Under the pieces are notes generated by a model. It worked only from the letters and a program-made list of their open reading frames with translations, searched no databases and was not told the DNA's origin. A stretch of 64,000 nt of DNA from Roseiflexus sp. GTDB lineage: Bacteria; Chloroflexota; Chloroflexia; Chloroflexales; Roseiflexaceae. The stretch is from assembly GCA_017743475.1 (NCBI GenBank), contig JAGHYV010000001.1, positions 62,001 to 126,000 on the forward strand. The letters run 5' to 3'. Below, in pieces: positions 35,726-44,400 of the stretch (position 1 is its first letter; every line of letters begins with the position of its first letter). A program made the position numbers and the translations under genes.

Positions 35726-36364
35726 ATGGTCAACCAATCCTCTGACGAGTACATTCGCACAACAACCGTCATTCCCCGTACCGACACTCCAGACGACCAT
35801 GTTCTGATCGCGGCAATTGCACAGGGAGACAGCAGCGCACTCGAAACGCTTTACGACCGCTATTCGTCTGTAGTCTACCGCATGGCGCTGCGTATGTTGA
35901 AAAACCGTGAACTCGCAGAAGAGGTTGTCCAGGAAGTCTTCTGGCGCGTCTGGCGCCGCAGTGCAAGTTTTGACATCGAGCGCGGACGTGTGGCGCAGTG
36001 GTTGTTCGGAATTGCGCATAACCTGTGCATTGATGAGTTGCGCCGCATGCGTGCCCGTCCGACTCAGGTCTATGAGGACGTTGATCACCCTGTTATCCAG
36101 CAACTTGCCGATGATCAGATTGATGTGCCGGAAGCGGCATGGGCGTTTGAGCAGCGGCGCGTCATCCGTGATGCACTCGATCACCTTCCCGATACGCAGC
36201 GCGAGGCTGTTGAACTGGCATACTTCGGCGGGTTGTCGCACCAGGAAATTGCCACGAAACTGAACCGACCGCTCGGAACGATCAAGACACGTGTGCGCCT
36301 GGGTCTGCAAAAACTTGGCGCACTACTGACCGCGCGCGGTCTCCAACCAGGAGATGCGTCGTAA
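35726..36364 (+). CDS. ECF-type RNA polymerase sigma factor
   Basis: 212 residues. Sigma region 2 (LYDRYSSVVYRMALRMLKNR, VQEVFWRVWRR, QWLFGIAHNLCIDELRR) and region 4 (LDHLPDTQREAVELAYFGG, LSHQEIATKLNRPLGTIKTR) are both clear. It is of the SigK/ECF41-like bacterial type with a short N-terminal extension. No anti-sigma gene follows, unlike most ECF loci; the next 870 bases are repeats. ATG 35726 has AGAGG upstream and fits the consensus promoter; an earlier TTG falls inside the promoter. Confidence 0.9.
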   Translation: MVNQSSDEYIRTTTVIPRTDTPDDHVLIAAIAQGDSSALETLYDRYSSVVYRMALRMLKNRELAEEVVQEVFWRVWRRSASFDIERGRVAQWLFGIAHNLCIDELRRMRARPTQVYEDVDHPVIQQLADDQIDVPEAAWAFEQRRVIRDALDHLPDTQREAVELAYFGGLSHQEIATKLNRPLGTIKTRVRLGLQKLGALLTARGLQPGDAS

Positions 36365-36404
36365 GCGCAACCGGTTTTCTCTCTGACCCACACATATATG
36401 ACTT

Positions 36405-36554
36405 CACTGCAAAAACGCACCGCTGAGACGCCGAGCGCACAGAGAATCTAAAAAACGAAATGTATGCGCGGCGAAGCATACGTTTGAGCGACTCGCCATA
36501 GCATCTTTCTCTGCGAATGCTGCGTCTCTGCGGTGAAATAGCCTTTTTGCAGTG
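36405..36554. repeat. Repeat family R3, complete copy with perfect short terminal repeats
   Basis: CACTGCAAAAA at 36405-36415 and its exact reverse complement at 36544-36554 bound a 150-bp palindromic element. Inside the ends are GCACCGCTGAGACGC and GCGTCTCTGCGGTGA arms. Other copies are 50897-51041, 55311-55415 and 60856-60930. Confidence 0.75.
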
Positions 36555-36731
36555 GACTCATACATGCATAGTCTGGTGTCCTGCACGAGACCAGCCTGGC
36601 GGCTAAAATATGAGCCGGTGTTCGCCCGGTAGCCCGGCAGATCATTGAAGGTATGCGACTCTGTCTGCGAAGCTGACGGGCTTTGAAGAAAGGTTCCGCT
36701 CTTGTAGCCTCCGTTCGCATCGTGCCTTTCT

Positions 36732-36767
36732 CGGGAGGGTGTAACGCCTGTTCGCCGCACCCTCCCG
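36732..36767. repeat. Perfect 10-bp inverted repeat
   Basis: CGGGAGGGTG (36732-36741) and CACCCTCCCG (36758-36767) with a 16-base loop. No T run follows. The gap 36365-37240 holds this, one R3 copy and no supported gene. Confidence 0.5.
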
Positions 36768-37240
36768 TTGCGCGTCGAAGAACGGCAGTCCCTCAAAGAT
36801 GTGCGCGATCACGCGCCATCCCCCCGAACCCTCCGCTCGCGGGCGGAAAGGAAGGCTTTGACCTCAGCTGCGCCCATGTCAGCGGGGCGGCATGTATGGT
36901 GGAACAGGATTAAGCGTCGGATTCAGTCCACGTAAGCGTTCTCGAGGCGAATGGCGTTTGAGGTGCAGCGCATCCCGGACCTGGTCTGGCAGTTTCCTGA
37001 GTTTTTGGTTCTACCACATCTCCCTTGACATATAGCGATACTTGTGTTGTAACATGGCGTAGCACAGCGGTCGTCAGGGGTTACGATACAAGATGATCTT
37101 CGCACATGCAACCCCAGGAGTGGATTGTACGGAAGCTGTATAATGGTGCCTTGGAGGGGAGAAAAGCGGAGTCCGTGTAATCAATAGTTGGCACGCCCCT
37201 TCCAGGAATTTATTTCTGAAAGCTAATACTGGTTTTGAAT

Positions 37241-37855
37241 ATGCCTGCTAACTCGATAATTTCTCGTGCAGACTATGAAGACTACCTGATCTACTTGTAT
37301 TTTGGTTCTAACGCGGATTTACTGACTGCCTGTATCAATCGCGCTTATCTCGATTTCAATCGCACCTTGCATGGTTTTCGCAAAAGCGAAGGTGATATTT
37401 ACGAATCGGCAAAAAACTCATTATTAAATTCGCTTGAAATTCTGAGATCTACTGCCAGGAACGAAATTTCAGTAGATGTTTTCGATAACTGGCACGAAAA
37501 AACCTGCGAAAGCCTGATTTCTGTTTTTTCTAATAATGGCTATCGTCTCTTTGTTGGACAGGCTCAAAAATGGGTCAATATGACCATGAAATATATTTTT
37601 ACAGCTGGCGAACAACGTATTCCAGGATTTGACTCAGTTTATTCTTATTGTCATGTTCCATTTGATAACATTTTGCTTGGAAAACTCGAAAAATATGGTT
37701 TTCCCAGTCTGAACTGTGCATGGAGCCGCCTTGATAAATACGATGAGTATTTTGAAAGGCAAAAATGGGTACGGCAAAGATTTTCTCTTGCTCCAATGGA
37801 TGTAGAATTTTTACTCTGGTCAGGCAAAGAGATTTCTCCCGAATATATCAGGTAG
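37241..37855 (+). CDS. AT-rich orphan gene of unknown function
   Basis: 204 residues, soluble, rich in Asn, Lys, Tyr and Phe and clearly more AT-rich than its neighbours, which suggests horizontal acquisition. GQAQKWVNMTMKYIFTAGEQ and CHVPFDNILLGKLEKYGF form a conserved-looking core that recalls a family of uncharacterised ~200-residue bacterial proteins; this is memory-based and not checked. There is no signal peptide. ATG 37241 is chosen over TTG 37235. No neighbour suggests a role; accessory or defence-related function is only a guess. Confidence 0.65.
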   Translation: MPANSIISRADYEDYLIYLYFGSNADLLTACINRAYLDFNRTLHGFRKSEGDIYESAKNSLLNSLEILRSTARNEISVDVFDNWHEKTCESLISVFSNNGYRLFVGQAQKWVNMTMKYIFTAGEQRIPGFDSVYSYCHVPFDNILLGKLEKYGFPSLNCAWSRLDKYDEYFERQKWVRQRFSLAPMDVEFLLWSGKEISPEYIR

Positions 37856-37907
37856 GTTTTTTGGTTTGTCAAAAGCGCTTTCCAGGTCAAAGGCGCGCTA
37901 AAACCGG

Positions 37908-37950
37908 AGAGAAGTGAGGAAAGAGGGGGGAGGGAAGGGAAGCGAGAGAC
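37908..37950 (+). repeat. Purine-rich repeat R6, single arm
   Basis: GAGAGAAGTGAGGAAAGAGG and GGAAGCGAGAG match one arm of the inverted structure at 52546-52636. The gap 37856-38097 contains nothing else supported. Confidence 0.5.
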
Positions 37951-38097
37951 GGCAGATCGACCGGTACAGTTCTCCGCCGTTGACAGACCTGCACACGCGA
38001 AGTATCATGCCCCTTCGACGCCGGGTGTGTAGTGCCGCGGCATCGCTGCAAGCAACATTGCGCGCGGCTGACCCGCGCTTCTGGAGAGGCTCCCTTG

Positions 38098-39084
38098 GTG
38101 CGCAATTGGAAGTTGTGGCTGGGAATCGTCGTGAGCGCCGTTTGTATCTGGATCGCGCTTCGCGGTCTCGATTTCCAGACGTTCTGGCAGGTTATGCGTC
38201 AGGCGAACTACTGGTGGCTTGCGCCTGGCATTGGTGTGTATTTCCTTGCAGTCTGGGCGCGCACCTGGCGCTGGCACTATATGCTGCGTCACCTCGCGCC
38301 GATTCCTGTATCCCGCCTGTTCCCTATTGTCGTCATCGGGTATATGGGCAATAATGTGTATCCGGCGCGCGCAGGCGAGGTGTTGCGTTCATATGTCCTG
38401 AAGCGTAAGGAGCGTGTGCCGATCAGTGCATCCCTGGCGACAGTGCTGCTCGAACGCCTCTTCGATGGTCTGGTAATGCTCCTGTTCGTCTTTGTGACAT
38501 TGCCGTTCGCTCCTCTGCCTCCGGTGTACTCATCGCTGGTCACTATCCTCAGTGCCGCCTTTCTGGCAGCGCTGGCAGCATTTCTGGTTATCGCCGCGCG
38601 ACCAGAACGCATGAGCCAGATGTATGCCTGGACAGTCGAGCGGTTCGTGCCAGCGCGTTTCCGTTCGCTTGTTCACGGGTTGTTTGACCGCTTCGTCGAA
38701 GGGTTACAGTCGTTGCGCAGTCCGCGCGACCTGGCGTTGATCTTTGTGTCATCAACGCTTATCTGGTTGACCGAAACTGGCAAGTATTGGTTTGTGATGC
38801 ATGCCTTTCCGTTTGAGACATCGTTCCTGGTGCTGATGCTGATGACGGCGGTGGTGAATCTGTTTACAACCCTCCCTTCGACTCCGGGATACATTGGTAC
38901 GTTCCATGTTCCCGGTATTGCCGTGTTGATGGCGTTCAATGTCGATCAGGCAGTCGCAACCAGTTATACCGTTGTGTTGCATGTGGCGCTCTGGTTGCCG
39001 ATCACCGCGCTTGGCGCCTGGTATATGCTCAGCGAGCACCTGGGGTGGGGCGATTTTAGAAGGGCAACGGAGGCGGTGCAGTGA
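38098..39084 (+). CDS. Flippase-like membrane protein (LPG_synthase_TM/UPF0104 family)
   Basis: 328 residues with about eight membrane helices. The family motifs are visible: ARTWRWHYMLR, IGYMGNNVYPARAGEVLRSY, ISASLATVLLERLFDGL and LPSTPGYIGTFH. Members include AglD-like and MprF-flippase-like proteins that move lipid-linked molecules. The start is GTG 38098 (or TTG 38095), with GGAGAGG upstream; the frame upstream is not hydrophobic. It overlaps the FAD enzyme gene by 4 bases, suggesting a shared lipid pathway. Confidence 0.85.
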   Translation: MRNWKLWLGIVVSAVCIWIALRGLDFQTFWQVMRQANYWWLAPGIGVYFLAVWARTWRWHYMLRHLAPIPVSRLFPIVVIGYMGNNVYPARAGEVLRSYVLKRKERVPISASLATVLLERLFDGLVMLLFVFVTLPFAPLPPVYSSLVTILSAAFLAALAAFLVIAARPERMSQMYAWTVERFVPARFRSLVHGLFDRFVEGLQSLRSPRDLALIFVSSTLIWLTETGKYWFVMHAFPFETSFLVLMLMTAVVNLFTTLPSTPGYIGTFHVPGIAVLMAFNVDQAVATSYTVVLHVALWLPITALGAWYMLSEHLGWGDFRRATEAVQ

Positions 39085-40427
39085 AGGTTGGAATTGTTGG
39101 CGCTGGAGTCGCAGGATTGACTGCCGCCTACGATCTGGCGCGTCGCGGTCACGTGGTCGTGGTCTATGAAGCTGCGTCGGTTGCGGGCGGGCTTGCTTCA
39201 GGGTTCCGCGATGAACGCTGGGAGTGGCCCCTCGAACGCTTCTACCATCACCTGTTCGAGAGTGATACTGCTATCAGGACACTAGTGCAGGAGATAGGGT
39301 TCGCCGATCGCCTCTTCTTCCGCCGACCGATCACAGCGCAGTGGTGGAATGGTCGCGCGTATGCGCTCGATGGCGTGCTGCCAGTGCTGTGTTTCCCTGC
39401 GGTACCGTTCATCGACCGTCTCCGTTTTGGGTTGGTCGCTGCGTACCTGAAGTACATCACCAACGACTGGCAGAATCTTGAAAAGGTGACCGCTGCGGAA
39501 TGGACGTCACGCTGGTGCGGGCCGCATGTGTACCGTGAGATCTGGCGTCCGCTGCTGGAAGGCAAGTTTGGTCCGTATGCCGATGACGTTAACATGGCAT
39601 GGCTGTGGGCGCGTCTCAAGGCGCGCAGTTTCCGTCTTGGCTACTTTGTCGGGGGATTCCAGGCTTTCTGTGATGCGCTGCTCGAACGGGTACGCCAGCT
39701 TGGGGCAGTGGTGCATCTCGATACGCCAGTGGCGACGCTCACGCTGCTTGACGATGATGTCTGGAAGGTGACTGCTGGCGGCGCTCTGTCTGGTACAGCA
39801 GAGGATGTCGATGCGGTGATTGTCACCGGTTCACCGACGTTGCTGGCACGTCTGGCGCCACAACTACCCACTGCGTATCTCAGTCATCTGCGCACGCTGC
39901 GCTCGATGGGGGCAGTGGTGCTGACGATTGCATTGCGGCAACAGTTGCTGACCGACGGAACATACTGGTTGATGCCTCCCAAACGTGAGTTCCCTTTCCT
40001 GGCGCTGGTCGAACACACGAATTTCATCGAGCCATCGCACTACGGCGGCGATCATCTGATCTATTGCGGCGATTACTTGGACCCTCATCACGAGTATTTC
40101 CGCCTGACTGCCGAGGAACTGTTGCAACGATTCCTCCCGGCGCTGGCACGGGTCAACCCGCACTTTGATCCGTCGTGGGTGCGGGGATACTGGCTCCACC
40201 GCGAACCTTACGCACAACCAATTGTTCCGGTCAACCATGCACGGAACATCCCTCCGCTGGCGACACCGCTCCGCGGCCTGTTCTGGGCGAGCATGAGTCA
40301 GGTGTACCCTTGGGATCGCGGGACGAATTATGCAGTCGAGTTAGGGCGTCGTGTGGCAGCAGAGTGCCACCAGTATGCCGGGACAATCCGGTTGCGTGGC
40401 GGCGGTGTGACGCTGCGCACGCAGTGA
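39081..40427 (+). CDS. FAD-dependent amine oxidase-like oxidoreductase
   Basis: 448 residues. The dinucleotide-binding GAGVAGLTAAYDLARRG lies at the N terminus, followed by YEAASVAGGLASGF, and the C-terminal FWASMSQVYPWDRGTNYAVELGR completes the FAD site. It resembles the protoporphyrinogen oxidase/phytoene desaturase/UDP-galactopyranose mutase superfamily; the substrate is not clear. Start GTG 39081 overlaps the flippase stop and its own stop overlaps the next gene, so the three genes form a tightly coupled operon. A role in lipid or lipid-linked glycan modification is inferred. Confidence 0.8.
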   Translation: MKVGIVGAGVAGLTAAYDLARRGHVVVVYEAASVAGGLASGFRDERWEWPLERFYHHLFESDTAIRTLVQEIGFADRLFFRRPITAQWWNGRAYALDGVLPVLCFPAVPFIDRLRFGLVAAYLKYITNDWQNLEKVTAAEWTSRWCGPHVYREIWRPLLEGKFGPYADDVNMAWLWARLKARSFRLGYFVGGFQAFCDALLERVRQLGAVVHLDTPVATLTLLDDDVWKVTAGGALSGTAEDVDAVIVTGSPTLLARLAPQLPTAYLSHLRTLRSMGAVVLTIALRQQLLTDGTYWLMPPKREFPFLALVEHTNFIEPSHYGGDHLIYCGDYLDPHHEYFRLTAEELLQRFLPALARVNPHFDPSWVRGYWLHREPYAQPIVPVNHARNIPPLATPLRGLFWASMSQVYPWDRGTNYAVELGRRVAAECHQYAGTIRLRGGGVTLRTQ

Positions 40428-40771
40428 ATGGCATGGCAGACGCAACCACAGCATGGATTACAGCTGCAGGCGGCGCTTTGATGATTGTGCTGGCGGTTTT
40501 GATGCCCCGGCTTCGCATGCGCCTTGGTGGACGACCTTGGGACGAGACGTTCCGCGATCCGCGACTGCGCCGCATTGCGCGCATCCAGGAGCGCCTAGCC
40601 CAGGGTTCGCTGGGAGCGATGGGCGTAGGGTTCCTGGTGTCTGGCACTGGTGTCCTGTTGCGCCTTCCCCCTGTGCCAGCGCAACTCGTCGCTTCGATCT
40701 GCTATGGACTGGCGCTCGCTGGACTCGTGGCGCAGGTGGCGTTGATCATTCGCTCGCAGCGGATCGAGTGA
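40424..40771 (+). CDS. Small two-helix membrane protein
   Basis: 115 residues from GTG 40424 or 112 from ATG 40433. Two or three hydrophobic segments (AAGGALMIVLAVLMP, GAMGVGFLVSGTGVLL, ASICYGLALAGLVAQVALII) are separated by a basic Arg-rich loop. No family was recognised. It overlaps the FAD enzyme gene by 4 bases and is the last gene of the unit. Confidence 0.65.
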   Translation: MNGMADATTAWITAAGGALMIVLAVLMPRLRMRLGGRPWDETFRDPRLRRIARIQERLAQGSLGAMGVGFLVSGTGVLLRLPPVPAQLVASICYGLALAGLVAQVALIIRSQRIE

Positions 40772-40792
40772 TGCGCGTTCTGGATGCGGGTA

Positions 40793-41152
40793 TCAGAGCG
40801 GCAGACTCTCGCGCCAGATGCGGTGCAGGAAGGGGTTCTGTGCTGCAAGTTGCTGTTCCGGTTCTGCCCGGATATAGACCAGCAGGTCGGTTCCGCGATC
40901 AAGATCAAAATAAGGCAGGAAGGAAAGAATCCGTCGCACCATGTCCGCTTCAGTGGAACGTTGCACGATGATCAGCACGTCCACATCGCTTGTTCCGGTT
41001 GCATCGCCACGCGCAAGCGAGCCAAAGACGTGGATATCTTCCACATCGCACTCCCAACGGATCTGCGACGCAATAGCGCGTAACCGTGCCAGCAACGCCT
41101 CACAATCAAGGGAGATGATCTTGACAGTACCGGATGATGGCGGTCGCTGCAT
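40793..41152 (-). CDS. Minimal nucleotidyltransferase (MNT), antitoxin-type
   Basis: About 119 residues. The nucleotidyltransferase motif GSLARGDATGTSDVDVLI carries both metal-binding Asp residues. Such small proteins are antitoxins that modify HEPN partners with AMP (HepT-MntA type). It overlaps the upstream HEPN gene by 47 bases, the typical order for this module. ATG 41152 is the best start, as no other ATG precedes the domain. Confidence 0.8.
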   Translation of the reverse strand: MQRPPSSGTVKIISLDCEALLARLRAIASQIRWECDVEDIHVFGSLARGDATGTSDVDVLIIVQRSTEADMVRRILSFLPYFDLDRGTDLLVYIRAEPEQQLAAQNPFLHRIWRESLPL

Positions 41153-41486
41153 CGAGCGCCTCTTGCGCTTTGGTCGCGCTGAAATAGTCCGCAGGTTTAC
41201 CAACGGAAAATCCATTTGGGTAGCGAGTGGGAATGTACAAAACATCGAGCAGTTGAGCATATTCGATTAGGTGCAGCGGCACATCGAGGTCCTTCAATGC
41301 GCGTAGCATTGGGGTTATTGCGCGCCCCCACGCATCCATGCCGTGCGACATCACGAGCGCCTTTACTGCTTCTTCTGCGGCTTGCTGCACAGTAAAACAT
41401 GCTCACTCCCAGTATTCCGTGCTGAAGATCGAGGTGCGCCCGAGGTCGCGGAGCGCCTGCGCAAACCAGTCGGCGTGACGACTCAT
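41106..41486 (-). pseudogene. HEPN-domain gene interrupted by an in-frame stop
   Basis: ATG 41486 starts MSRHADWFAQALRDLGR with GAGAGGTGATG upstream. The frame continues through TEYWE, then a TGA at 41403-41405, then ACFTVQQAAEEAVKALVMSH and the rest of the HEPN domain to 41106. Family members have Trp at the stop position (TGG to TGA is one change), so this is a nonsense mutation. Restart at GTG 41390 could make a truncated protein of 94 residues. It pairs with the MNT gene. Confidence 0.8.
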
Positions 41487-41504
41487 CGCATCACCTCTCT
41501 GAGT

Positions 41505-41742
41505 CCGTTTTGGTCGTTGAAACGAGACCCGGATACCTAGTGCTTTGCGTCAACAGGTAATCCCACATCAGGACGGGCAGTCAGATGGTGCCAGGCATGG
41601 GGGATAGGGGGCTTATCCCGAAACCTATGCACCAGATGCAACACTGCACTGCAGATACGCGCACTGATGACGCGAACGAAGGGCAAGAGCAGGGATAGTT
41701 GGGCATTACCGTTTTGATCGTTGAAGCGAGACCTGCATACAT
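41505..41742. repeat. Direct repeat pair with 34-bp units
   Basis: CCGTTTTGGTCGTTGAAACG at 41505 is repeated as CCGTTTTGATCGTTGAAGCG at 41709, followed by GAGACC and C(C/T)G(G/C)ATAC. The 170 bases between may encode a short remnant but nothing recognisable. The rest of 41487-41910 is empty. Confidence 0.5.
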
Positions 41743-41910
41743 CGTTCACTCGAAATTCCTGGCGCAGCGTGTCGTGCGGTGCACACAACACGCTGCGCTG
41801 CGAGCGGATAGCTCCCTTCGCTGCGGCAACGTGCAGAAAAGACTGCCGGGATCGCGCGCAGCGAGTGCGTATGCGGGCGATCCGTCCACGCTCCTCTCAG
41901 AGGAAGAAGG

Positions 41911-43398
41911 TCACCCGAAAAAGATCGACCGACGCGCGGCAGTGCGCTCGTCAAGCAGCGCCTGAATACGGCGCTGGACGAGATCGTTGATCTGCGCAAT
42001 AGTCGTCGAATCGTCGGCAGCCTTGGGTCCATAGGCTAATGGGTCAATCGGTGTATCGAAAATAATCGACCATTTGCTTGGCAGCGGTGCAATGCCCAGC
42101 AACCCAAACCATGGGAAGAGTGGTGTCAGCGGGAAGTAGGGCAGGTTCAGCAGTTGGGCAACCGGGCGGACATTAATAAGCATTGGGTAGATCTCTTCTG
42201 CGCCGATGACCGCGACCGGGATGATTGGCGCGCCAATGCGCAATGCTGCCCGGATATACTCACGCGCATCAAAACCGGTCAGCTGGTAGCGATTCCAGAA
42301 GAGTTTTCCAGCGCCCTGCACGCCTTCGGGAAATGCACAGACTAGATGCCCATCTTCCAGCAGACGCATGGCATTTTCCGGTGACGCTGGCACCTGACCG
42401 AACGCTGCGAGCGCTGGTGCAAGTCCTGGAATATTCGTCATCCAGGAATCGTGAAGCGAACGCACTAACCGCTGTGACGGATGATCTTCGAGCACCGCAG
42501 TTGCAATCATCGCACTATCCCATGGCAGCACGCCGGAATGGTTCGCCAGCAGGAGTGCGGCTCCATCCTGGGGCACGCCATCGAGACCCTCGCTTGTGAC
42601 CCGCCACCAGGAACGGTAGAGAAACCCGGCGACAGGACGCACCAGTTCGATCAGCTCGGAGTCCATACCATACGCATCGACGGCAAACTCGCCGCGCAAT
42701 CGACGCTGGATCAGTGCCGTCAGTTCGGTGACCTGGTACTGCAACACCATCGCAATACCACGCCAGAAGTCCGGGTCGAGGTAGTCGCTGTTGAACACAT
42801 TCTGGCGCAACGTGGTCACGACATTGTCGAGCGCAGGCGGACGCAGGCGTTCTAGGTTCTCGCGGATCAGACGCAACAGGTCGGCAGCCAGGTCGCGGGT
42901 TTCTGCCGATCCTTCGGTCTGATTGCGGATTTCGACTTCGAGTTCCTGAACGGTGGCAGCGGTTTCAGCACGCAGGGTTTCGACTGCATCAACCGGCGCG
43001 ACTGGTTCAGCAGTTGAAGTGACGCTGATCTCCTCCTCCGGCGCAGGCGCGGCGTCGTCGGCAGTTTCGACCGGCGCATCGAGCTGGTTCTGGACAGCAG
43101 GCTGATCTTCAACGACGGGAACGGCACTCGTCTCCTGAACGTTATCAGCATCCTGGGCGCCATTGATAGGAAGATCACCTGTATGTGCTTCTGGCGATTC
43201 TGACATATTCGCCTCCTGTGAGATTATTCGTGCGGGTATTTCGGGATGCTCGTCCGTTAGCTCGCGCTTCCTGACCAAAGCAGTTCGTTTTTCGATCTTC
43301 GGGAGTTTCGCTTTGCCAGAAGAAGGCGCTTTGCGTCTCCGGGAGCGATCTGCTGATGAGTCGGCGTCGGGTGAACTATCATCGTGTCGTTCTGCCAT
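41911..43398 (-). CDS. Phospholipid/glycerol acyltransferase (PlsC-like)
   Basis: 495 residues. The acyltransferase block I is ANHSGVLPWD (NHX4D-like), and block III is VCAFPEGVQG. The N-terminal 200 residues are acidic, Pro/Ala/Glu-rich and probably disordered, followed by helices (RLIRENLERLRPPALDN) before the catalytic domain. Such enzymes acylate lysophosphatidate or related lipids at the membrane. ATG 43398 follows TTG 43401. The SDR gene lies 39 bases upstream, suggesting a lipid-related operon. Confidence 0.8.
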   Translation of the reverse strand: MAERHDDSSPDADSSADRSRRRKAPSSGKAKLPKIEKRTALVRKRELTDEHPEIPARIISQEANMSESPEAHTGDLPINGAQDADNVQETSAVPVVEDQPAVQNQLDAPVETADDAAPAPEEEISVTSTAEPVAPVDAVETLRAETAATVQELEVEIRNQTEGSAETRDLAADLLRLIRENLERLRPPALDNVVTTLRQNVFNSDYLDPDFWRGIAMVLQYQVTELTALIQRRLRGEFAVDAYGMDSELIELVRPVAGFLYRSWWRVTSEGLDGVPQDGAALLLANHSGVLPWDSAMIATAVLEDHPSQRLVRSLHDSWMTNIPGLAPALAAFGQVPASPENAMRLLEDGHLVCAFPEGVQGAGKLFWNRYQLTGFDAREYIRAALRIGAPIIPVAVIGAEEIYPMLINVRPVAQLLNLPYFPLTPLFPWFGLLGIAPLPSKWSIIFDTPIDPLAYGPKAADDSTTIAQINDLVQRRIQALLDERTAARRSIFFG

Positions 43399-43436
43399 CA
43401 ATGTACTCTCTTCGATACGCGAAGGGTCTGGGCGGA

Positions 43437-44375
43437 TCAGGCAGTGACTGTGGCGATTTCACGCAGTGTTTCATCGGGTCGGCGTTGCGGCGTCCAGTGG
43501 AGTTCGCACGCAGCACGGCGGATGTCACCCACGCACGCGTAGTTCAGGTACTCAATCGGGAATGGCAGTGCGCCAATCAGCGAACGGATCGGCTCCAAAA
43601 ATGATGCTGCATGAAACGCGAAAGCGGGCAACGGCAGCGGTTGCCCGCCAGCGAGAAGAATCGCCTGCGACAGGATCAGAGGAGGATGTGCTGCGATATT
43701 AAACGCGCCTTCCACCTGATCGTTCAATGTCGCCAACGCTAGCGCCACTGCTGCATCGTGAATATGCAGCACCTGAATCCGGGGGTCGAAACCCGCCAGC
43801 ACCGGCGCGGGGCGGCGGCTGAGGAACTGCACGACGGGTGATCGGACGCCATTGCCAGCGACAGGTGCGCAGCGGATCATAACAATACGCATGTTGGGAT
43901 GGCGCACCTTGAAATCACCGACCAACCGCTCGATCTCGATGTAATCCTGGAGCAAGCCAGCTGGCGCACCGCTCGACAGCGGTGCAGATTCGGGGATGAA
44001 GACGGGTGCATCGGGGCGCGCACCGTACACCAGCAGGCTGCTACGCATCACAACGCGCGGCACTCCTGCAGCGTGACATGCTCCCAGCACCTCGATGGCG
44101 CGATACACATTGCCGCGACCAGCAATCTCGTAGGGAGGCGCCTCCTCCTCACCAGCAATGTCGAGATGCACCACGACATCTACCCGCGCGGCGCGCATCA
44201 TCGCGAGCAGCGTTTCGCCGCTCATATCGCACACGCGCACCTCAACACTGGCGGGTGTATATTCAGGGGCAACTCGCCCAACGCCAACAACACGTATATT
44301 CGATTGCGATGCCAGAATGCCAGCAACCAGGCTCCCCAAAACACTGCCAACACCGGTGACCAGCACTGTTGTCAT
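43437..44375 (-). CDS. NAD-dependent epimerase/dehydratase family protein (extended SDR)
   Basis: 312 residues. N-terminal Rossmann motif VTGVGSVLGSLVAG, DVVVHLDIAGEEE strand, and MRSSLLVYGAR with the Ser and Tyr region. The YxxxK motif is not clear (DYIEIER appears in its place), so catalysis may be altered. ATG 44375 is supported by AGAGGTGAGC upstream. It precedes the acyltransferase gene in the same orientation. Confidence 0.8.
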   Translation of the reverse strand: MTTVLVTGVGSVLGSLVAGILASQSNIRVVGVGRVAPEYTPASVEVRVCDMSGETLLAMMRAARVDVVVHLDIAGEEEAPPYEIAGRGNVYRAIEVLGACHAAGVPRVVMRSSLLVYGARPDAPVFIPESAPLSSGAPAGLLQDYIEIERLVGDFKVRHPNMRIVMIRCAPVAGNGVRSPVVQFLSRRPAPVLAGFDPRIQVLHIHDAAVALALATLNDQVEGAFNIAAHPPLILSQAILLAGGQPLPLPAFAFHAASFLEPIRSLIGALPFPIEYLNYACVGDIRRAACELHWTPQRRPDETLREIATVTA

Positions 44376-44400
44376 GCTCACCTCTGCCAGGCTATGCCGG

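Noticed and set aside
36683-36913. Small plus-strand open frame
   Set aside because: It spans a perfect inverted repeat and has irregular composition without conserved-looking segments.
37138-37143. TATAAT before the AT-rich gene
   Set aside because: No -35 at suitable distance and about 100 bases from the start; too weak to call.
41403-41405. TGA as selenocysteine in the HEPN gene
   Set aside because: The expected residue is Trp and no selenocysteine element is visible, so a nonsense mutation is simpler.
41505-41742. CRISPR-like repeats
   Set aside because: Only two imperfect units with a 170-base interval and no cas genes; this is not an array.
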